Shown piece after piece: positions 24,224-36,053 of a stretch of DNA of 64,000 nt. This DNA comes from Pholis gunnellus (Eukaryota; Chordata; Actinopteri; Perciformes; Pholidae), in assembly GCA_910591455.2 (NCBI GenBank), contig OU342817.1:4921915-4985914 (forward strand). Direction: 5' to 3'. Under the pieces are notes generated by a model. It ran no database searches. It was not told the DNA's origin and saw only the letters and a list, made by a program, of their open reading frames with translations. Both the position numbers and the translations under genes were made by a program. Each line of letters starts with the position of its first letter. The stretch's first letter is position 1.

Positions 24224-24516
24224 ATGGGGGCCGCGCCGGGCTCGGGCTGGGAGGAGGGAGAGTTCGAGTTCAAGTTGGTGTTTGAGGAGGACCCGCAAAG
24301 CCAGGGGCCATCCCCGGTGCACATAGCCGAGCCGGAGTGCTCCGGTCCCGGGGAGGAGAGTGAGTGCGCGCTGCTGCACCTGGAGTCCTCCAGCAGCACC
24401 AGCCTGGGTTAGAGTCATTTCTTGGATGATTGAATATTTTGAAGTAAAGGGACACAGATAGAGGATGTCTGAGCGGCCTGACAGTGTGGCCTCTAATGCA
24501 TGGGAACTTGTGTGTG

Positions 24517-24587
<71 letters not shown>

Positions 24588-27500
24588 TGCTGCATGTTGC
24601 ATGCGCTGAAATGAGGGCCTTCATCTGCATGCCTGACTGTACTGAGTGTGTGTTTGAAAATGCATGGGATGTGTGTGCGTGCCTCTATCTGTAAGCATGT
24701 GAGCATGAGTATATTGTTGTTGTGTGTTTGTTTTGTGTGTTGTGTGCATATCCGGCTGTATTCCTTTTGTGAGTGCATTTGCGTGTGTGTGTGTGTGTGT
24801 GTGTTTGTGTGTTTGTGCATGCGTGCGTGCAGCCCCAGACTCAATGTGTTTCTAATCAGCTGTGCGTGTGAGTAGAGTTAACAGCTGCCATCTGGGAAGG
24901 AACCTCAACCTCTGTGTACTGAACAGGCACCACATACACACCTCCCTCCCTCCTTCACTCAACCTCCATCTCCCCCATTTTTCACTCCACACACACGCAC
25001 AGACACACGCACGAACACACCTTGTATCCTCACATCCACTCTCTTATTTGTTTCCCGCCCACACTGGCATTCAGTTGTATTACCACACCCAAGGCATGAA
25101 AGTGAAATGCAGGAGAAACAAGTGAGCGATTCTTCACTAGGTGATAAGTTTGAACTTTTCGGAACATCACTGCAGAGTTTTGTCATTTCTCCTGACTCTT
25201 TGGTGGCAGCAGCACCTCTGGTATAAAGATGTATGTCCTCAGCTCTCCATATCTGTCGATGCAAACCAGTGGTATACAACAAAGCAATGTGGACCACCTC
25301 TAGTCACGGTTTGACATGTCAACATTTTTTTTTAATGACTTTTAGATGCCTAAAGAGGTAAAATGTATGGCTTTACCGATCCACCTATTTTCTTTTCTGA
25401 TACCTTAAAATCAGAATGTCTATGGATAAAGAGTACCAATCCAATACAAGTGCTCTACTTTCCCCCAAATTTGAGATCTGTACTTCAAGGAACTCATTGG
25501 AATCAGTTTTATATTAGTTAACATGCGGCCACAGATTGTTGTGATGTTTAAAACTCAGTCAGCAGTACGAGATGACTTTATGAAGGTAAATTATAGCAAA
25601 AAAAGTTTGACTTTTATAACAACATTGATGAAAAAACTGTATTCAATGTGGGCAAGTTATGTCATGTCCAATAACTGAGAACTTTCCAAGGCCTTCTTAA
25701 AGTTATTCAGTAATTCACAAGAAAAAAGCAACCAATAGAGAGAAGTCTGAAAGCAGAAATATGTCTTTTTCATCTTTCTTATCCTGTTCATCATCTCAGG
25801 ACACCATGTTTCTACTGTAGCCCAGAATGGACAAACCAAACAATGGCTCTAGACAAGGTCAAATTCTCCTATATGCTTGGCACACAGGAGAAGTTTCTGT
25901 TAGTTGCAATCTGCAAACTCACCACTAGATGTCGCGCAAATCCTGCACACTACACCTTTAAGATGATGCTTTCCAAAAGGAAGGGAAAAACTGATAGTGT
26001 ACAATAACTGTAAGGTACATTGGGCAGTGAGCAACTCTTTCGCTTGTCTGAGCACAGTGAATTATTGTTTCCTGATTATTAGATCCCTGAAGAGGCAAAA
26101 TGATCCATTTTTTTAAAAGAAAAAAGCAAGAAAAGTCTGAAAAACTACCGTTAACGTTTGTGTCCAGTGCAGCAAAAATATATAGTTTTTGCTACGTTGT
26201 CCTGTTAATCATCTTGCGACCCCTTGTGGGGTTCTTGTTTTAGTTTTTGTGAAAGGTTCACCTCAGGACACAAAATACAATATTACTTGAGATTAGCTTT
26301 ATTGTGTTCAATAAGTGTTAGGTACGTGGCTCGTAAACTTCTCTGCTGGTCTGCACAAAAACATCTGAATCATTGTTTCATGTGAAAAGAGAAGTTGCCT
26401 CAGCATGCAGCTTTAACCACTTGGAAATATTTCTGTTGCCAGGAAACATTTGAAGAGATTTTTCACCCCGAGTCTTAATTTGTTGGCAGTTGCTGTTGTG
26501 TGTCAGCGTTGCCCAAAATTTGCCTGTAGGGCCTGTCGCCACTGCAGCGCAACAATGACCAGTTGGAGCCTCGCTCATTACAGAGTAACTACTGTTTGGC
26601 TTCGTTTGGAGGCCGACCACACCACGCTGTGGAAATGTTGTGGTATGGACTGTGGTCTTCAGGGGTTTTATCCCCATTCGAATGATTGTTGAAATTTTTT
26701 AAAACGGAGATGGGGAAAAGCCCAAAATCATCAGTCAAGATCAGCAGAAGAGTTGGGTTTGTTCTTAGTGGTGTAAGATTTGGATCAATTACAATTCCCA
26801 CTTCAGCCTTTTTGTTCCAATAATAAATGGAAAGTATGTATTAAAATAGTTCTTAACACTCAAAGTAGAGTTTAAAAAGGTGTTTATTAAATTGTTTCCA
26901 TATGACAGTAATATAAAACCAGATTCGACTATGTCATGCAGTTATTTTTATTAATGTGATGTACAGTATATTGGCACTTTTAATATTCCTGAGCAGATTT
27001 TAGAAATTTACAATTTACCATTTTCTAATAATAACAATTTAAACAAAGTTAGTATTCATGTAATTCAATATATTCAAAGGAACATTTTGGGAAATTCTTG
27101 TTTGCTTTCTTGCTGAGAGATTGATTCACTCTCATGTCTAAATATTAATATATAACTAGCTTAGCTTACTAGCTTATTAAGCTGGTTAGCTTAGCATAGT
27201 ATAAAGGCCAAACTCCAAAAACACGTGTCATTTTTTTGTGTTTTTTGTACGGATTAAACAAACAAGTAATATTGAGTTAATCAGTGAGCTTTAACGGTGC
27301 TGGTAAAGGGATTTTGTAAATGTTCAATAGAGCCATGCTAGCTGTTTCCCCCTGTTCCAGTCTTTATGCTAAGCTATGCTATGCTAAGCTAAGCGTCTCT
27401 TGGCTCTGGCTCATATTTACCCTACAGATATGAGAGTGGTATCAATCCTTTCATCTCGCTCGCAGGAGAAAAATTAACACTTATATTCCACTAAAAGTCA

Positions 27501-30500
27501 AACTACTCCTTTACATTAAAAGCGACAAAAATGCTGAACTTGAGACATTGAGTGTGTACTACTTGAGCAAATTTCCAGTTGCATGCGTTTTCCATATGGC
27601 ATCTATCAGTATATCAAGGAGAGTTGATTTGTAATGAATGATGAAGGCATGTTGATGATAAAACAAAAAATGAATCTCTTCTTGCCACAAATTGTGTTCA
27701 CAGTATTTTGATTGACATCTAATGAGCCTTTCTCATGCCAGAGTTAAAAGAACAGCGCGTTTCGTGAGCTAACTGTCATTTTGCGGTTATGAAAAAAGAT
27801 TAATGGGAGGTCACATGACCCCAAAACCTACACCATATGGTGATAAAGGAAGTGTGTTCCAACAAAAGAAAAGAAAGTTGTTTTTTACAAAAGCAGCTAT
27901 TAAATTGTTGCCATATGGAAGTAAAGGCGTATATTATTATAATGAACTCACTGTAAACTCTTCATTGGCAGCATTTCCTAATCAACATTGTTTTAGCGAG
28001 TAAGACCAACTTTTTCCCCCCAGTTGCCAACGAGAGCATGCTGTGAGTGCTCTGAAGTGTTTTCAAGCTGTGCTCTGAACTTGTGATGTTTGCCACTTCA
28101 TTTTCTAAATTGTTATGTGGTGCCCGTGTTTGTTATGTTTTTACACACTCAGTCTGATTATTCTTCCCATCAGTTACAGATAACCACCACTCAATCGGCA
28201 TCCCCAGCTCGCCACCGTCGGCCAATCAGCGGGCCGGGATGCATTCCCCGCCTCCACGGAGGGCTCCTGCCAGAGACTTCAGTGGGACCTATGAGAGCCT
28301 GCCGGCACGCTCTGTACAGGTGAGACAACCTGTTTACAAGTCCTGCTTGTTTATAATGAGAGGGGGTTTGTACCTGAAAGCCTTAGTTTATGGACTATTC
28401 TGCAACCGTTGCATGTTTTATAACTGAGCTTAGCCATGGGGCCCAATGACATGTTGACTTTCTCCACACAATGACAAATGACAAAAAAGGTGTATTAGTA
28501 CAAAATCATATTAAAGGGTTTTTAGGTGGATTTCTTACCTTCCAGACAGCCAATCCAAACAGTTGTTAATCCAAACACTGTTGATAGCTCTGCAACTAAT
28601 TAGCTCGGCAACTAATTGTGTTTTTCATCTTCAATCAACTACTTTTGGATTCTGTTTAATTCCTTAATTCATGTTTGGGAAAAAAGTACATATAATATAA
28701 AAATAAAATATTTGGCATTTTGACTGATAAATGACCTGATTATTACATATTTGTAATTTTCTTTATCAAGTGAGTGTCACAAATTAAAGGTATCTCTTCC
28801 TCGCTCTCATCTTCCCTCCAGGTTTCAGAGTCTTGTGTGGTTGAGTGTCCAAGCATCCAGATAACCACCATCTCCCCTGAAGACGACCTAGCACCAACCA
28901 TTTCCAGTTACTGGGACATGGGAGGCGGGGGTGGGTGGGACCGAGAGCGCCTCTACCTCCCCCTGCTGGACCCCTTCACCTACCGCGACAGATGCCCCGG
29001 CTCCCTCAGTCCGAGCCCCAGCCCCGGCTCCAGCCCTTCCTCCCGCGGCTGGCTCAGCCCCGCCTCCAGCTGTGACTCCCTGCTGGTGGAGGAGGAGGAG
29101 CTGAACGAGGCCACAATCAATTTCGGGCTCTCGCCGTCCTCCAGGCCGACTTCTCCCGGGGGTAAAAAACGTAGAAACTCCCCCCTGGTCTCCCCCTGTA
29201 CTTCACGGAGGGGTAGTTACTCAGAAGAACTGCAGGGATGTAACCTTGAGGGTAGAGACTCCACCCCTCAGTCGCAAGCTCCGCCCAGCAGCTGTGAGCT
29301 CAGCATCCCACAGAAAACCAGGAAGACGTCATTGGAACAGGTGAAGACGTTGGCTTGGTTTCATGTCTCTCAAAAGTGTTAGTCTCTCAATGTGAGGGAT
29401 GATTAAAATAAATAAAAAACTTTTTGTTTTCCAGTTGTCATCCAGGGAGGTGGATCAGGAGCAGGCTCCAGGCCACAGCTCCCCCTGCCCGCTGCTAGAG
29501 ACCCAGCAGACCAGGAGAGACCCCCCTTCGCTGGGCATGGACTACCTCTCTGTGCCTCCTGCTCTCGCCTGGGGCCGGACTCGAGCCAGCGCCCACAGCC
29601 CTCTGTTCAGGCAAAGATACACAACCTACATATATGAGAATATCCATAAAAAATTTAAAAAATCACAGTTTCAAGATCAATATTCAGCATATAATAATAG
29701 TTTCCCAAATATGAAAAAATAGCATTCAAAGAGAAAAAGAAAAACATTGCATAAAAAAAAAATCTTCACTGTATGTCCACCAATTTTGCTTTAAGAATGT
29801 TATTCAAAGTTGAACAACATCAGCTCACAGCAGGTGATATGCTTGCAGCATGTCACTGTGGTTGTATCTGTTCTTGCAAAAGGGATTATCATGTACATTT
29901 GAATACTTACAGCATTATTAAGCATTTATTCATTCAATTGACTAAATCCCCAAAGTCCGTTGCACGTCATGCTTGCATGTGTACATTGTATGAAAATCTC
30001 AGTCAATCGCTAGTCTGCTCCCTGCTCAGCGTTGCTGTCCATCCAATCCGCCTGTAGGTCTAATGCCCTGCCGCCACTCGACTGGCCGCTGCCGTCCCAG
30101 TTTGACCAGTACGAGCTGCGTATTGAGGTGCACCCCCGTCCACACCACAGAGCCCACTACGAGACAGAGGGGAGCAGAGGAGCTGTCAAAGCAACACCAA
30201 CAGGACATCCTATCGTCAAGGTGAAACCCAAACCCGCAGATTCAGGAAGCTGCTGTAAGCGACAGTGATTTGTTGGAATCAATGTCTTGCTTAGAAATGC
30301 TGAACAAACAAATATTCATAATGTAGTCGCAAATGATTTAACAGCTCTGATTGACTTATATTAGATGTAATTTCTATCGAAGCTGAAGTAGGACTTTAGT
30401 TTGAATGTTGTATTTTCAAAACACCGGAACAAAGTCTCAGGACACATGTTGTGGCTCACTGCTGTTGGCCTCGTCACAGTTTGATTTCACCCCTCACGCC

Positions 30501-33500
30501 ATGTGTCTCTGTACAGCTGTGTGGATACACAGAGAGGAAGCCGCTCTCCCTTCAAGTTTTCGTTGGAACAGCTGACGACCGATCAATCAGGCCGCATCCT
30601 TTCTATCAGATACACAGGTACTGAACTGTACTTCTATTCAAAATCAAACCTATTGCCAAGCATACATTACTATTCAAGGGACACAGCATTCTGTATATTT
30701 ATCATCTGACCACTGTGGCTTTGAAAATTGCGTAACTTACCACCAGCTGCTTCTAGTGTTGGTCCAGGAATTTGTTTGCAACAGTTGTTCTCAATGTAAC
30801 GTGCTCTGGAGGAGATCATCAGATTAACGTAGAAGATGTAAAACCACAGCAAAGGCATGTAGCTACTTAATGTCCCAGTTTATGCTGCACAGTCCTTTGC
30901 CATCTATGAGGTATTTTTTGGATGTTAACAGCATATTATTTGTCTCTATTCCAGTGTGTTTTAGTAATCTGGAAATTTTCTTTACCACATTTTTATTTGA
31001 TTCTTTGGCTATATGCGTAAACCCAAAAGTCTGTCTTTCTCAATTAATCACACTATGGAGTGCTTTTCACATGACGAATAACCACAATGTCACCGGTTCA
31101 GATCCAGCCGGGCACCATTTCACATGGCCCTCTCTCTGCTACTGTTTCCTATCCACCCTTTAACTGTCAATGACTTAAATGTGTTCGAGGCAGCGTACTT
31201 CTTGGACAGGGAACCAGTCTTATCACAGGAGGGCTGTTTAATTCATCGATTCGTTTCTTTTCTCTCAGGGTGACGGGGAAGATGGTGGGTACTGCCAGTC
31301 ATGAGAGCGTCCAGGCGGGGACCAAACTGCTGGACATCCCCCTGAACCCTGAGAACAACATGACTGCACTGTGAGTAGAGACTTGTGCATGTTTTTCAGC
31401 CTTGTACTTCAGTTTCAAGACTATGTTGAAGTCTACAGTTTACACCTAAGAAGCGGACTTATCATTTGGATTGTTTTAATAGACCAATGTTGAAGAGTGT
31501 GACTAAAAAAACAAAACAAATTTTACAAATCGTGTCGTAGCATCGACTGTGCTGGCATTCTGAAGCTGAGGAACTCGGACATTGAGCTGAGGAAAGGAGA
31601 AACAGACGTTGGGAGGAAGAACACACGTGTCCGCTTGGTGTTTCGTACCCACCTCCCTCTAGCGCCCCCTGTCGCCCCGCCTGGTCGAGTCCTGGCTCTG
31701 CAGGTTGCCTCCTTGGCCATCGAATGCTGTGAGTAGAGAATAAACCTTTACTTAATACTTACCGAATAAGTTTGTTAAAGCCACATAATGTAAGATCTGT
31801 GGCATGCATTTATTTTAACACACACTTTTAAAGTTTAAAGTTACTGTAAGGAGCTTTTAACTGGTTATGGAGCGGTCTCATTTTAATACGTATGCCTCTA
31901 TGGGACCTACATAACGAGACCATCAGAGAGAAGATTGTTTTATTTAGTTATTCTTAATGCTTGTCATCGGTGCCATCAGGACCGCTGCTGCAGTAGAATA
32001 AGAGGTTTTCTAAAAGGACTCTGGCGCTAGGAAACACTTCCACATTTGTCCACAGGGACCGCCAAAATCAACACAGAATGATATTTCCTTGCAGTAGCTT
32101 TAAATTGGGAGCACATTCGAGTGGTTTAATTTGCCTGACTCTCCCTGCCTCAGCCCAGCGCTCGGCTCAGGAGCTGCCCGTCATCGAGTCCGTCAGTCTC
32201 ACCTCCTGCTCTGTGGAGGGAGGGGAGGAGCTTCTGCTGAGCGGCTCTAACTTCCTGCCAATCTCCAGGGTCCTTTTCATGGAGCGAGGGACAGGTAAAG
32301 GTCCACAGAGGAGACATTATCCTCTCTAATGTTTCAGGTCTTTTGCCTCTAACATCTTGATGAGTTGCTGACTGAAATGAAGCCGGTAAAAAATATAGAA
32401 TTGAGATGAGGACACAATTATAAAGTTACCAGAAAATAGTTCAGATCTGATCACTGAGACTGAAAATACGTTTGAATTAATTTCAGTAATATTTAAGGTA
32501 ATAACAATTCAGCTTGTTGCATTCAGTTTTGAATAGTGCACCACAAATCTAATGTTATCTAGCTAGCTTATTTTCTATTCTTTTCTTATGTAGTTGCTCA
32601 GTGTAGATCGATACAGCTCAATACAGTGTTCTGGACTCTTACATCTTTTTCTTTATGTTTCAAAACAAGCAGCTTCTTTTGCATGTCTGGCTCCAGTCTT
32701 TCTGTATTTTCAGCTGAAGTAAAGATCTCAGTCAGTTTTTATTTTTGGAGACTGCTTTATGAGCCGAACCTACCTGTTTCACAAAAGCTTTAATGTTACC
32801 TGTGACACAGTCAGAGCAAATTACACTCATTAAACCGCCTGTGTGTCCATGTGTTTGTGTGTGTATCTAGGTGACACTTAATTCTACCTCATGTTCTCAT
32901 CTATTAGATGGTAAACTGCAGTGGGAGGAGGAGGCTCATGTTGACCGTGACAACAGCAATGAGGTAATTTTGCATGTGTTGATACAAGTCCTAAAAACTG
33001 CCACCAATTATCTGCAACAACATGAATTTTTCATCTCTGAGCTTTAATTTTATTGTGATACAACTAAAGCAGCTGTAATAGTCGGTGTCCACACCTCTTT
33101 GGCATATCAGATAAATGAGGAGTTTTTCTTTGGATATGTGTGATATATATTCCTGCAGCTGTTTTACCCTTCTATTAATATGTTTTATGGATGCAGCATA
33201 TACATATCGGTAGAAGCCCAATCCATTATTCCAACAATGTGGGTCAATAAAGTAAATCCTGGATCTTTCTTTAAAGTGTTTGTTGTGCGTGAGGGTCCCC
33301 GCCTACAGCGACCTGTCCGTCAGTCGGCCGATGTCGGTTAGTCTTTACGTCTCCAACGGGAAGAGGAAAAGGAGCAGCACTCACTGCTTCAAGTATCTCC
33401 CCAGTGAGTGTCCAATCACACCTTATTCACCTCTGTTTCTCCTCTGTCCGTTTGTGTGTTTGTATTTCCAAAAATTAATTAGACCTACCCATTAATATAA

Positions 33501-35746
33501 ATAATAAAAATAAATATTTAAAAAATGTAAAATTAAAAGAAATGTGGCGCTCCCTTTATTTCTGAGAGAATGAACAGATTAAACTCCCGTAAAAAGTCAC
33601 AATATACAAAAATATCATACAACATTCAAAGAAGAACAATGAGTACAAAATGTAAAAATAATATTTCCACCCATTAGTTAAACTGTCTTTGCTTCTGCTC
33701 ACAGTTATGTTCAAAGAGGAGGACCCGCTGCTGTCCCGGCCCTCTGTGCTGCCTCTGGATGGAGGGACTGTGTGTCCTGTGGGGGGTCAACCCAGGATGG
33801 ACGGGGGCTTTCCCGTGAGAGGCGACCCCATGGCTGACGAACGAGGCCTGGGCTTCCACCTGCCCCCCTACCCCACCACCTACTCCCCTCCCATCCCCAC
33901 TATGGGTTACCACGAGGAGTACTGCTCCAAACCAGACGCTGTGGTGGAGGAGCCCAGGGCGTCTCTGTCCGAGCGTCACCCCAGCTTCGAGAACCTGGAG
34001 CTGGGCTTCACCGAGCTCCTTCCCCCCTTATACCCCCGCGGCCCGCAGCCTCCCTCCCCCTCCCCTTCCGCGTGGCTGGACTCACCCTACCTTTCCTCCT
34101 CGCCCTCTCCCTCCCACTCCTCCTCTCTCAGCCCGTTTCCTGCCGGCAGTCCCATCTCAACCTCCCCTCTGCCTCCCATCCCCACCTCCCCTTACCCCCA
34201 GTACTCTGCTTATCCTCAGGATGCGTGTCCCTCACCTCCCTCCAACCCCAGCCCATATCAGGACATGTACTCGGCACCCTACTCCCACTACGAGGGCTGG
34301 GACCCCCAGGGAAGGGTGCTCGGGATGGGACATGGGGGAGATAGGGATGACAAGATCCAGGAGTGCCCCCTGGAGTTTACCAGCTCTTCTATGCACCACA
34401 TCACATTTGAAGAAGGTGAGTTGCACAAATTTGTCTTTATATTAATGAGTGCAGATGTTGAGAGGACGAACGAGGCTGCATTACAGACTTGTGAGGGACA
34501 TACAGAGACCATAAAGAAATGTTATTATGTATTATTTATGGATGGGTGAGTGGGAGGATGAATGTGTTGTAAGATAAAGAGATTACACAGCTGTTTATTA
34601 GTTTAATGAGACAGCAACAGATTTCAGTGTCTGTGATGTCACCATAGATGTACATTTTAAGAGTGGATATATCATTTATTTTTTTGTTGAAACTTAAATA
34701 AGATTTCCATTCATTCGTGCTTTGGTTGGAGATGCCCTCCGTACTTTCTCGTCGTACCTGTCCTGGTAGTCAGTACTTTGTCAGTTACCGATTAACTGCA
34801 TACTCAAAAACACTGAGGTTAAAGTTCAGACAAACAGAAAGATAAACTGTGTGATTTGGGTTTACACTCAGAAGTTAAGACATTTGGCAAACTTAATGGC
34901 AATTTTAATGATTCTTAAAGTAATGTTAACTGTTACTTATTCTTCCCTATAACTGACAATGAGACTGCTGTATAGTATAGACCAATGTCAATATAAATGT
35001 GTGATAGTTTAAAAGAATCTGAAACAACATATCAGCCTATAGTCATTTTTTTTACATACAACACATAAAAAACCCAAAATATAACAAACAGACATTTTTC
35101 CCTTAAACTGGTCTTTAGATTACCAAGATAAGTACTGAGAAGTGCATTTAACCATTCAAAAATAAACTTGTCAGTGTTCTCTGGTAGTGACACTGATTAA
35201 TTCCAATGTCTTTGGTATTTTCTGTATTTTTTGTACACCAATAAGGACATATATTAATATATTGGCAGATATTATCTTGTAGATTCTGGGCATACTCACA
35301 CCAGCGGGCATTTTTAGATGTTCCCAATCTTAACTTGCATTTTGAACTGTGATATGAACCAACCGACAATGCAATGTTTGTGAGGCCAAAGTAGCATTTT
35401 ATCTTTCTTAGACGTTTTCATTTGATATGTGCACTATTGAGCTGCCGTGAAAATCAACATAGCCGAGAGATTTGTTTAGGAGGTGACAAGTTATTGAAAT
35501 GATGCATTCTTTTCTTGCTGCTTTCCAAATAAAAGACTATAAGATTGTTTACAGGTTAATACATACACGTTGATTACCTTTGATTCCATAAGTAAGCTGA
35601 ACAAGCTGCACCAATGACATGTTGGTTTATGAGGTGGATAAAAGGATGGAGTAATATTCTCTTTTCCTTCCACAGTGACGGAGTATATCGGGGAGGACAT
35701 CCAGTCTTTCCAGTCAGCCTCACAGATGGACAACCAGCCAAACTGA
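24224..35746 (+). CDS. nfatc4: NFATC4, calcineurin-regulated Rel-family transcription factor (13 coding exons, 894 aa)
   Basis: Exons: 24224-24407, 28174-28319, 28822-29340, 29435-29610, 30058-30220, 30517-30617, 31269-31370, 31541-31728, 32154-32294, 32908-32963, 33277-33403, 33705-34415, 35676-35746. Phases join to 894 codons; human NFATC4 is about 902. The start MGAAPGSGWEEGEFEFKLVF and the block MHSPPPRRAPARDF are NFATC4-type. The calcineurin docking PxIxIT site is PSIQIT (120-125), followed by serine-proline repeats (about 170-200), a basic signal KKRR (225-228) and IPQKTRKTSLEQ. The Rel-homology DNA-binding part begins at ALPPLDWPLPSQF and has the recognition loop RAHYETEGSRGAVKA (373-387). 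An IPT dimerisation domain follows (ELPVIESVSLTSCSVEGGEE). A proline-rich tail ends in VTEYIGEDIQSFQSA. Calcium/calcineurin dephosphorylation moves NFAT to the nucleus, where it partners AP-1. Intron 4 uses a GC donor. The ATG is in the expected family position. Confidence 0.96.
24509..24586 (+). repeat. (GT)n microsatellite in nfatc4 intron 1
   Basis: Nearly perfect GT dinucleotide run of about 70 bp with a few interruptions at its left end, roughly 100 bp after the first donor site. A second shorter GT run is at about 24782-24810. Confidence 0.9.
27075..27515. mobile_element. MITE of the 'gctaagctatgc' family (copy 1)
   Basis: The left end AAAGGAACATTTTGGG and right end AAACTACTCCTTTA contain inverted AAAGGA/TCCTTT. 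The body carries 'ctgtttccccctgttccagt' then 'ctttatgctaagctatgcta', and 'gagagtggtatcaatccttt', a high-copy fish repeat. A second, inverted copy is in wrnip1 intron 2. Confidence 0.6.
29611..30057 (+). other. nfatc4: nfatc4 intron 4, GC-AG type
   Basis: The exon ends TTCAG and the intron begins GCAAAG; the acceptor is CCTGTAG before GTCTAATG. Only this junction keeps the family sequence HSPLFR-SNALPPLDW. No GT lies near enough to replace it. GC donors with an AG-ending exon are the commonest non-GT class. Confidence 0.8.
31834..32104. mobile_element. TTAA-flanked MITE in nfatc4 intron 8
   Basis: The left end TTTAAAGTTACTGTAAGGAG and right end TCCTTGCAGTAGCTTTAAA are inverted repeats, with TTAA at 31835-31838 and 32100-32103. 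The element fills most of intron 8 and ends about 50 bp before the exon 9 acceptor, so it may overlap the branch-point region. Confidence 0.65.
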
Positions 35747-36047
35747 GCTCAGAGCAGCTCGTTACCCCTGTGCGATATCATCAGCATCATTTTAAATCTA
35801 TTATGCACTTTGATATTAGGATCCATCGCTCCAGTTACATGTAATATTGGCAGAGCGGGTTGATTACCAGGAGACTGTTGTAAAAATGACCACAGGTAAC
35901 TCTTTTATGTGGTTTTATAAAGGGAAACTAATGTTTTTAACATGTTTTCAATATAAATTATACAAGAAAGCACTTAGGTTTGTTGTGTCTTGTGTGTTTT
36001 TCTTGCAAAAAACAAACAAAATGAACTCTCATACACGGTGAATCTAG

Positions 36048-36053
36048 AATAAA
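36048..36053 (+). terminator. nfatc4: nfatc4 poly(A) signal
   Basis: AATAAA 300 bp downstream of the nfatc4 stop codon, the first good signal in the 3' UTR. Confidence 0.6.

Larger units (their letters stand above)
24408..28173 (+). other. nfatc4: nfatc4 intron 1, mostly repeats
   Basis: This 3.8-kb intron holds GT microsatellites and a half-element near 25918-25963. The half-element ends 'cacactacaccttta', resembling the right end of the TTAA-type elements. It also holds the MITE at 27075-27515. No additional coding exon is seen that would keep the frame. Confidence 0.6.

Noticed and set aside
24044..24844. 266-codon minus-strand ORF opposite nfatc4 exon 1
   Set aside because: Much of it is a translated (CA)n repeat and the rest is the antisense of nfatc4 exon 1 and its 5' UTR.
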